A DNA stretch of 64,000 nt, from assembly GCF_023716865.1 (NCBI RefSeq), contig NZ_CP092417.1, positions 102,001 through 166,000 of the forward strand, read 5' to 3'. Position numbers and translations under genes: made by a program. This stretch comes from Endozoicomonas sp. SCSIO W0465 (GTDB taxonomy: Bacteria; Pseudomonadota; Gammaproteobacteria; Pseudomonadales; Endozoicomonadaceae). Of this stretch, positions 26,673-33,029 are shown piece by piece (position 1 is the stretch's first letter; each line of letters opens with the position of its first letter). The notes under the pieces were generated by a model. It was not told where the DNA came from and ran no database searches. It worked only from the letters and a program-made list of their open reading frames with translations.

Positions 26673-27416
26673 TTATCCTTTGTATTGGATGGACTGGAGG
26701 CGTTGGACTTGTTCAGGGGTCGCGGGGGCCTTGCTGTTGATGCTGGTCAGAATTTCGTCCGCGGAGTTGCGACCGGATTCTATTCGGGTGGTCCAGTCTG
26801 GCAGGTTGCGCTGAAAGTCATCCTCCGGGTAAGCGGATGCCTTCTGTTGTGGTATGTCCGGTGAATAGCCGTCCAAGTCTTCGTCGGTGCAGGCCACGCC
26901 GAGGATACCCACCAGTGCGATCCGCTTCAGGTAGGTGATGGTAGAGGATACCTGTTGGATGCCGTTTTTATTGCCGCTGGTATCAATAGGACCTGTCACG
27001 ACGTTGTTGATGCTGTGGCCTGATACGTGGCTGACGGTGCAGGTTACCGATATGGAGGGGCCTTCCTGCTGTTGTTCAAACCAGTAGCTGAGCCCGAATT
27101 TGTGCAGTACGGGTTTCACTGCTTCCACCACATCATCCAGTGAGGCGTAGCTGTAGGACATCGTGCTACCGTTACGGGTCGGGAAGTTGGCCTGTTTGCT
27201 GCGCCTAACCTTGGGCATTTCGCTCTGGAAGGCAGCAAAAGCATGGTGGAACTGTTGCTTGGCCAGTATGTGCTGGCCCTGTTCGTACAGTTTTATTACC
27301 CGTTCCAGGGTTTCGATGTTGGCGTTCTGTTCCATTGCCCGGTTGAGAAGCAGGCCGATTTCGCTGACCGACTGGGTGTCTGGCGCGGTCATGGGCATGG
27401 CTCTCTGGGGCATCAT
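26673..27416 (-). CDS. erf: ERF-family single-strand annealing protein
   Basis: 247 residues with the ERF domain (FHHAFAAFQSEMPKV, YSYASLDDVVEAVKPVLHKFGLS, the strand pattern before SSTITYLKRIALVGILG). ERF proteins (P22 type) anneal complementary single strands and circularise phage DNA. The first residues contain three Met codons; the exact start is uncertain (27416 or a Met within the first eight residues). Confidence 0.9.
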   Translation of the reverse strand: MMPQRAMPMTAPDTQSVSEIGLLLNRAMEQNANIETLERVIKLYEQGQHILAKQQFHHAFAAFQSEMPKVRRSKQANFPTRNGSTMSYSYASLDDVVEAVKPVLHKFGLSYWFEQQQEGPSISVTCTVSHVSGHSINNVVTGPIDTSGNKNGIQQVSSTITYLKRIALVGILGVACTDEDLDGYSPDIPQQKASAYPEDDFQRNLPDWTTRIESGRNSADEILTSINSKAPATPEQVQRLQSIQYKG

Positions 27417-27436
27417 CGGTTGCTGTTCTTTCTTTT

Positions 27437-27796
27437 TTAGTTGGCATTACGCAAGCTCCTGTCACGTAAAACCTGAGAGCGCCGACTAAGAGCCCTATCG
27501 CAGATATCAGCGGTTAAGGTGGTCACTATATTGCTGGCAATTTTTTCGTTCAGCTCATACCAGTCATCTACAGGGATAAAGAGAACATCCTCTATTTTCT
27601 GGCGCTTGAACCATGACCCCATGGTTTCTCTGATGACGGTGTGAATTTGTTCGCTGGTCATGGATACGGAAATGCTATTAGCGATTTCATCCACCAGATT
27701 GAGGAACACCGTCAGGTCGTACATCACCCTTAACTCTTTTAGCCAGTCGCTAACACTGTGAAGCACGGATGCGTGTAATTGGTTGGTGTTATCCAT
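27437..27796 (-). CDS. Small phage protein, unknown
   Basis: 119 residues, predicted alpha/beta, not recognised. Its ATG overlaps the stop of the gene before it (ATGGATAA), an arrangement of translational coupling. Part of the leftward operon upstream of erf. Confidence 0.6.
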   Translation of the reverse strand: MDNTNQLHASVLHSVSDWLKELRVMYDLTVFLNLVDEIANSISVSMTSEQIHTVIRETMGSWFKRQKIEDVLFIPVDDWYELNEKIASNIVTTLTADICDRALSRRSQVLRDRSLRNAN

Positions 27797-28124
27797 GGCA
27801 ATAACCTCTTTCTATTGCGTAGTTACGGATATCCCGACCGGTCAGACGGGCTTCTTCGTTGTGGTCGCAGGCATAAGCCAGGTGGTGTACAGCCAGCAAC
27901 CTGAAACCCTGTTGAGGGTTAAATTCTTCAGTGATGAGGAAGTTGAGGAAGCGGTAAAGGTTGATGGTGCCGATGCCGTTTACGGTGCAGGCCGACTGGC
28001 TGTCGAGTTGATCTTTCAGGTTGGTTTCGATAGCTTCCAGCTCGGACTCAATAAACCGGGCCAGTGCCTCTTTGTGGTCAGCGGCATTCTGAATGCCATA
28101 GGGGTCTAGACGTACTGCGTCCAT
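27789..28124 (-). CDS. First gene of the leftward operon, unknown
   Basis: 111 residues, helical, with no recognised motif. AAAGG lies 7 nt before the ATG. Being promoter-proximal in the early-left operon, right behind an inverted-repeat operator, it corresponds in position to small early regulators or host-takeover proteins of other phages. Confidence 0.6.
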   Translation of the reverse strand: MDAVRLDPYGIQNAADHKEALARFIESELEAIETNLKDQLDSQSACTVNGIGTINLYRFLNFLITEEFNPQQGFRLLAVHHLAYACDHNEEARLTGRDIRNYAIERGYCHG

Positions 28125-28153
28125 TGAGTTGCCTTTATGTTTAATTAAATTGT

Positions 28154-28176
28154 TATCTTTGTTTACATAAAAGATA
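28154..28176. promoter_or_regulatory. Operator/promoter of the leftward operon
   Basis: TATCTTT (28154-28160) and AAAGATA (28170-28176) form a perfect inverted repeat with a 9 nt spacer that includes a GTTTAC half-site like those beside the repressor gene. On the minus strand TTGCTA, 17 nt, GATAAC gives a plausible promoter covering the repeat. Sequence features are seen; the promoter assignment is inferred. Confidence 0.5.
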
Positions 28177-28225
28177 GCAAAGCTAATATAGCTAACCTTA
28201 TCGTATTTAGTAATTAAAAATTATA

Positions 28226-28706
28226 TTGCGATTATTAAAAACTATTGGCGCTGGTGTGCAAGGCTTAGGGGCGGGGATGAAGCTGAAGAAATGGCTGGAA
28301 AGGCTGCCGGAGGACTTACAATTGGTAGTCGCTGAAAAAAGCAGAGACAGTTTGTTAACACTGGTTAACGACCTCCCCATGGGAAAGGGAAGGTCAAGAT
28401 TTACCCGTACGGTCGTTGCTATAACCAATGGATTTCAAGTTGCTACGTGGTGGTAAATGAGCGAAGCCATGGGACATAGAAATACTATGTGACAATAGTG
28501 AGCGAATGCAGCCAACAACGTAGCAACTTGAAAGGCGACGGGTAAATACACCGGAAGTGACCAGGCAGGCCGAGCAGGTGACCAATATGGCCGCCATAGG
28601 GCAGTCCAGACTTACTGGCTGGTTAACTTGGGGAGCTGGTGCTGGCGGTGTTTCCAATTACGAAAAGCTGGTCAAAGAAAAAAAAATCGGTGAAGCCGGA
28701 TTTTGA
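28226..28706 (+). pseudogene. Small rightward gene interrupted by a palindromic repeat
   Basis: Before the repeat one frame reads MKLKKWLERLPEDLQ and LLTLVNDLPMGKGRSRF (a TTG at 28226 or an ATG at 28277 could start it). After the repeat a different frame reads TPEVTRQAEQVTNMAA and WLTWGAGAGGVSNYEKLV, ending at 28706. Removing about 145 nt (28404-28548) puts the two in one frame. I infer a gene of roughly 90-110 codons disrupted by the repeat. The product is not recognised; the second half has a short hydrophobic stretch. The order and overlap with the rusA remnant are as seen. Confidence 0.35.
28404..28548. repeat. Long palindromic repeat (MITE-like)
   Basis: Nested inverted repeat: outer arms TTTACCCGT and ACGGGTAAA, inner arms TTTCAAGTTGCTACGT (28433-28448) and ACGTAGCAACTTGAAA (28518-28533), and a central hairpin ACATAG/CTATGT. 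The layout resembles dispersed palindromes known from other gammaproteobacteria in which TTTCAAGTTG arms lie inside CCCGTC-type ends (from memory). It carries no gene. Confidence 0.7.
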
Positions 28707-28830
28707 TAATGTTGCCAAGCTCTACTGCGATGCCCTGAATGGGCTGATGCGGGAGGATGACAAGCAGGTTGTCGATGGCCGCTGCATGAAGGTATATGGG
28801 CAGCAGCCGGGGGTATTGGGGCTGGACTAA
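28639..28830 (+). pseudogene. rusA-like Holliday junction resolvase remnant
   Basis: The readable part has FPITKSWSKKKK followed almost directly by KPDFDNVAKLYCDALNGL and DDKQVVDGRCMKVYG, which is the core of RusA-type resolvases (KPDxDN with catalytic Asp residues, then a Lys). The N-terminal region is missing and the segment that normally separates the Lys-rich stretch from KPD is shortened, so this is a truncated remnant. Convergent with the repressor gene and overlapping its end by 4 nt. Confidence 0.6.
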
Positions 28831-29489
28831 AGGGTGGTGAAGATGGACACCGCTTTGCCGCGATAGATTTTTTCCAGTGGCCCTTCGTAATCAATGGCCA
28901 GCATATTCTGGTAAAACGGGTTGATAACCAGCAGGCGGTGGTACTGCCCTTCGGCAGGACGCCAGACCCGTAACCGCAGCTCGCCTTCGTACTCGATCAG
29001 GATAATGTCACCGGGTTGAGGAGCAACGGTGGTGTCGATGCGAACGGTACTGCCCACTGGAATATTTCGGTGTTCGCCATCATGGGGATTGAGCATGGCA
29101 TCACTGGTCATGCGGAGCAGATACCCCTGACTGTCCTTTTTCAGGATTGTGATACCGGTGTTTTCGGATGTGGTTTGTTCCCTGGCTTCCAGGTCCGCCA
29201 TTGCCTGAATGAACTTGCCAACATCAACTCCGGGAATTTTTTCAGGTGCTTCCTCGCCGGTTTCCAGCCAGTGTGCCGTGACCCCTAGAATGTCGGCAAT
29301 GATGTAGCGATGCATTGGCTTAGGGGAGCGCTTCCCACTCATCCAGTTACTGAACGATGCCCTAGAACAGGGCACCCGCCTTGCGATGTCGGCATCGGAA
29401 AGTTTGAGTTCAGACGCCCGTTGTCTTACCCGTTCTGCCCAGGTTGTCACGTTCTTATCCTTACTTGTCTGATAACCGGTTTTATCCAT
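28827..29489 (-). CDS. CI-type repressor with inactive S24 peptidase fold
   Basis: 220 residues. The N-terminal XRE helix-turn-helix (about 14-70: LSDADIARRVPCSRASFSNW) is followed by a linker and a C-terminal S24/LexA-like domain (YLLRMTSDAMLNP, VRIDTTVAPQPGDIILIE, LVINPFY). The motif that is normally GDSM reads SDAM, so the nucleophile Ser is Ala. The catalytic Lys position reads Arg (GELRLRVW). The linker has no Ala-Gly or Cys-Gly cleavage site. RecA-stimulated self-cleavage is therefore not expected. Two or more palindromic operators lie directly upstream, and the replication operon beyond them is now cut off by an IS66 element. Confidence 0.88.
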   Translation of the reverse strand: MDKTGYQTSKDKNVTTWAERVRQRASELKLSDADIARRVPCSRASFSNWMSGKRSPKPMHRYIIADILGVTAHWLETGEEAPEKIPGVDVGKFIQAMADLEAREQTTSENTGITILKKDSQGYLLRMTSDAMLNPHDGEHRNIPVGSTVRIDTTVAPQPGDIILIEYEGELRLRVWRPAEGQYHRLLVINPFYQNMLAIDYEGPLEKIYRGKAVSIFTTL

Positions 29490-29490
29490 T

Positions 29491-29507
29491 GTTTACTGAT
29501 TGTAAAC
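29491..29507. promoter_or_regulatory. Repressor-proximal operator
   Basis: Perfect palindrome GTTTACTGATTGTAAAC one base upstream of the repressor ATG on the minus strand. Position implies autoregulation; binding by this repressor is inferred. Confidence 0.6.
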
Positions 29508-29642
29508 CAGCCAAGAAAAGAAAAAAGCAGCAGGTACGATGGCAGATAGGCTCTGGCCATTAGGTTGTTTCGCATAGTTCGTTATCAAAATATTCAAGGT
29601 GTTAGCAAGTTGAGTTGTTTGTTTACAAAATTAGCTTTTGAA

Positions 29643-29661
29643 TTTACCGTGAATGGGTAAA
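29643..29661. promoter_or_regulatory. Second operator, next to the IS66 insertion
   Basis: TTTACCGTGAATGGGTAAA, a 6 bp-arm palindrome sharing the TTTAC/GTAAA half-sites of the operator at 29491. A further half-site GTTTAC lies at 29620-29625. It would sit in the rightward promoter region; the IS66 element begins 12 nt further on. Confidence 0.55.
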
Positions 29662-30116
29662 TCAAAAAAAGCCGTAACTGTTCAGCACCCCCACATAAAT
29701 CTGGAATTTTCTGATTTTTATACCATCCTCTTAAGCACCATTTTTCCACAATATTCGCCAGCATGATTCCAGAACTACCCGCAACTATGTCGGCTGAGAT
29801 TCTCTTGAAAGAGAATGCAGAGCTGCGGATGAGAGTTGCCTGTCTGGAAGAGCGATGTCGAGAATTGGAAGAAAAGGTTGGCAAGAACAGTCAAAACAGC
29901 AGCAAGCCGCCATCGTCTGATGGTTATCAAAAACCTTGTAAAAACAGTAATTCTCCAGATCATTCTGACGACCTTTCCGCAGATAAAGGTACCGATCCAT
30001 CGGATGAAAAACCCAATCCTAGAAAGTCTGAGACAGTCTTCTGGTAATAAAGCCGGTGGAAAGAAAGGGCATCAGGGCACTTGTCTTAAACAGGTCGATA
30101 TCCCTGACTATATTGA

Positions 30117-31228
30117 TAGGACTTACGCATTGACAACAGGCTCTAAAATTTGATAATGCCAAAAAACAGATGTCTTCAGGGATGAAAGTGAGAACTACCA
30201 CTCGACCGACCACTGCACGATGCACTCTTGCAAAATACATTGGCTTTTTGATTAGTGAGCCAAAATCATCAACATGCACAAGACTGGCCGAGGTTACCGA
30301 CTTTTCTCACGATAGCGCAAACCGCTTTCTTAAGCGTGAAAACTATCAGCCCAAAGATATGTACGATGAAGCAGTCAAAAGTTTAAACCCTATTGGCGGC
30401 ACCCTGAGCGTTGATGACAGCGTGCTCGACAAACCTTATAGCTACTCCGTGGCACTGGTTGGCCACTTTTGGTCGGGTAAACATCACCGAGTGGTTAAGG
30501 GAGTTAACCTCATCACCCTTTATTACACCGACGTATCCGGGCGCCATATGCCGGTGAATTACAGGATATACGACAAATCGGAAGACAAGACAAAAAACGA
30601 CTACTTCCGTGAAATGTTGATTGAAGTGCTGGTATGGGGGCTGAAGCCAGCGTTCGTTACCGGTGACTCCTGGTACAGCTGCACGACTAACCTGAAGACG
30701 ATTAAAAACCATCAGACTGGGTTTATGTTTGCCGTTGAGAAAAACAGGACAGTATCACTGGAAAAAGGTAAATGGCAGCAGGTTCAACACCTCGACATCC
30801 CCGACAATGGTCTGGATGTATGGCTCAAAGACTTCGGTAAGATCCGGTTGTTCAGGACGATGCTAAAAGACCAGCGTCGCCACTACGTGGTTTACTTGCC
30901 AGAGGAAGTCCCTTTTGAACGCAATGACTTCAAGCAGATCCATGACCAGCACTGGCAGATCGAACAGTTTCACAGGGCGATCAAGCAGGTTTGCCATATT
31001 GAGCACTTTCAGGTTCGCAGCGAACGACCCGTCAGAAACCATATATTTGCTGCAATTTTAGCTTTTGTTTATCTCCAGAAAATGCAGATAGAGCAGGAGT
31101 TTACGAATATTTATCAGCACCAACGGGGGCTGTTTAAAGAGACAATAGGCGCTTTCATTGAGAGTTTTGCAAAGGGGAAGGATCACCTCCTACCAAAATT
31201 TATCGGTGTCATCAATGCGTAAGTCCTA
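30117..31228 (+). mobile_element. IS701-like element, copy 1
   Basis: 1112 bp. Ends TAGGACTTACGCATTGA and, inverted, TCAATGCGTAAGTCCTA. 5 bp target duplication ATTGA at 30112-30116 and 31229-31233; the uninterrupted target (ATATTGAGTACC) can be read in IS66 copy 2. An element of the same length is at 57111-58222. Confidence 0.92.
30170..31222 (+). CDS. IS701-like (IS4 superfamily) DDE transposase
   Basis: 350 residues, intact. Catalytic regions: first Asp in GTLSVDDSVLDKPYS, second Asp in FVTGDSWYSC, Glu in HWQIEQFHRAIKQ. The VDDSVLDK signature and YRIYD segment are those of the IS701 group. The same protein is encoded at 57117-58169. It is intact and so could still move both copies. Confidence 0.85.
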   Translation: MSSGMKVRTTTRPTTARCTLAKYIGFLISEPKSSTCTRLAEVTDFSHDSANRFLKRENYQPKDMYDEAVKSLNPIGGTLSVDDSVLDKPYSYSVALVGHFWSGKHHRVVKGVNLITLYYTDVSGRHMPVNYRIYDKSEDKTKNDYFREMLIEVLVWGLKPAFVTGDSWYSCTTNLKTIKNHQTGFMFAVEKNRTVSLEKGKWQQVQHLDIPDNGLDVWLKDFGKIRLFRTMLKDQRRHYVVYLPEEVPFERNDFKQIHDQHWQIEQFHRAIKQVCHIEHFQVRSERPVRNHIFAAILAFVYLQKMQIEQEFTNIYQHQRGLFKETIGAFIESFAKGKDHLLPKFIGVINA

Positions 31229-32421
31229 ATTGAGTACCTTCCGGTTAAAGAATGCAATAAATGTCAGGCGTCTCTTCTTGATAGTGAGCCGGTCAAATAT
31301 ATTGAACGACAGGTGTTTGAACCAGGGAGACCGGGTGAATTTGAAGTAACGGCCCATAGAGCTGAAGTAAAAATCTGCACTTGTGGTTGTCGGAATCAGG
31401 CTGAATTCCCGGAAGGTGTTACCGCTGCCGCACAATATGGCTCAGCCACACAGGCTATGGCCGTCTATCTTAACCAATACCATTTCCTGCCTTTTAAGCG
31501 CGTGTCAGAGTATTTTAATACTCTCTATAAAATGAGTGTAAGTGCAGGCACTGTCGCCAATTTTGTGGCCAGAACCTATGAAAATCTGGCTTCTACTGAA
31601 GAGGTTATTCGTGACGCCTTGCGGGAATCGTCTGTTGCCGGAGCCGATGAAACGGGTATGCGGGCCGAGGGCTCTTTGCACTGGCTACACGTTATGCGGG
31701 ATGAACAATGGACGCTCTACTACTTGTCTGAAAAGCGAGGTCGTGAGGCCATGGACACGATGGGCATACTGCTAACATTTGCAGGCGTTCTGGTTCATGA
31801 TCATTGGAAATCCTATTTTGCATATGCGGCAACTCACGTACTTTGCAATGCCCATCACCTGAGGGAGCTTTTGGGTGTTGTTGATAGGGACAGCAATCAA
31901 CTGGCGTTGCGATTGATGAAGCTACTGAGGCTTTCCTGGCATTACTGCAAGGGCTTTAAGACCATAGGTATGCTACAGATGCCAAGTGTTGTCTGTGAAC
32001 GAATCGAGAAGATTTATGACCGGTTGCTTCAGCGGGCTCTAATGAAAGAAGTCGTCTATATGGAGAAGCAACGAGAGGAGCTTAAGCGCAAGAAAGTCAA
32101 GAATACTAAAGCTTACAATCTCTTCAAACGACTCACTGAGTTCAAGGCTGAGACACTGCGCTTCATGTCAGATTTTACCATTCCCTTCGATAACAATGGC
32201 AGTGAGCGGGATGTTCGAATGGCCAAGTTAAAGCAGAAAATCTCAGGCTGCTTCAGGAGTGCAGACGGTGGTTCTATGTTTGCACGGATTCGCAGCTATT
32301 TGTCGTCTGCCAGAAAACAGGGAATGGACATATATCAATCACTTCATAGAGCTGTTCGGAATTACTGTAATATGCCTTTGCTCAGTGCTGAATAGTTACA
32401 AAAAGCCTAAAGGAATAAACA

Positions 32422-32727
32422 GTGACCATCCCATTGCAGCCCCACCATAACCTCCAGACCACCCGTGAAGCCTCCGGTGTCACCCTGAACGGAATGGAAG
32501 CCATGATCGGCATATCGGCGTCCAACTGCGCAAGGGGGAATAACGGCCAAGTGACCGGTGTGACATGTTCCACGGAGACGGGCCGTCTGCCGGAAAAAGA
32601 GTATAGCGAAAAGGTTCCGCCCCGTGCAGTGGCGACCCTGATAAGGGATGGGGTTGAGTTCACCATCGAACAGGACGAGTGCCACCTGATCGGCATCGCA
32701 TTGCAGGCCAAAGGAGGTGGCGCGTGA
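32422..32727 (+). CDS. First gene of the rightward operon, unknown
   Basis: 101 residues from a GTG start with AAAGGAA upstream. Not recognised. Position directly right of the repressor region corresponds to cro/cII-type genes in lambdoid phages, but no helix-turn-helix is evident. The stop overlaps the GTG of the next gene. The IS66 element ends only 22 nt upstream. Confidence 0.55.
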   Translation: MTIPLQPHHNLQTTREASGVTLNGMEAMIGISASNCARGNNGQVTGVTCSTETGRLPEKEYSEKVPPRAVATLIRDGVEFTIEQDECHLIGIALQAKGGGA

Positions 32728-33029
32728 TAGACCCGGTAGCTGAAGGAGTAAATCCGAACCCGTTGGCATGGAATGAGATTTCATGGCCGGTTAAGGACAA
32801 CCCACCACTGAAGACCAATATTGAGTTTGTTGAGTATCTCAAAGACCAGTTCCCACTGATCGCAGATCACATTGAAGACCACATGATCAATGCGTTCCAT
32901 TACATGATTGACCGCTGGGATCAGCCGGGCTCACGGGGCAATGTGTTCAACTTTATCGAAAAGTGGATGTCCCGTAACCAGGAGCAGGTCCGCAAGATTA
33001 ACCGTTTCTTTCCGGTGGCGAATCAATGA
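32724..33029 (+). CDS. Small phage protein, unknown
   Basis: About 101 residues. The GTG at 32724 is chosen because AGGAGG lies 6 nt before it and it overlaps the previous stop (GTGA). The product is helical and acidic (HIEDHMINAFHYMIDRWDQPG). Its stop overlaps the ATG of the replication gene. Likely an accessory of replication by position only. Confidence 0.6.
   Translation: MIDPVAEGVNPNPLAWNEISWPVKDNPPLKTNIEFVEYLKDQFPLIADHIEDHMINAFHYMIDRWDQPGSRGNVFNFIEKWMSRNQEQVRKINRFFPVANQ

Larger units (their letters stand above)
29763..32395 (+). pseudogene. tnpC: IS66 transposase TnpC, copy 1, broken twice
   Basis: The N-terminal part (from 29763) has the IS66 leucine-zipper start and NSQNSSKPPSSDGYQKP. 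An extra G near 30021 (CCTAGAAAG here, CCTAAAAG in copy 2) shifts the frame, and the IS701-like element splits the gene at 30117 (after the codons for PDYI). The C-terminal part resumes at 31229-32395 with the zinc-binding CxC region (CTCGCRNQ), the DDE residues (AGADETGMRAEG, VHDHWKSYF) and NNGSERDVRMAKLKQK. Non-functional. Confidence 0.88.
29674..32399 (+). mobile_element. IS66-family element, copy 1, carrying an IS701-like element
   Basis: Ends GTAACTGTTCAGCAC (left) and GTGCTGAATAGTTAC (right). 8 bp target duplication AAAAAGCC at 29666-29673 and 32400-32407, as usual for IS66. Without the nested 1112 bp element and its 5 bp duplication it is 1609 bp, a single-gene (tnpC only, ISBst12-like) form. 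It differs from copy 2 by one extra base in tnpC and by the site of the nested insertion. Confidence 0.92.
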
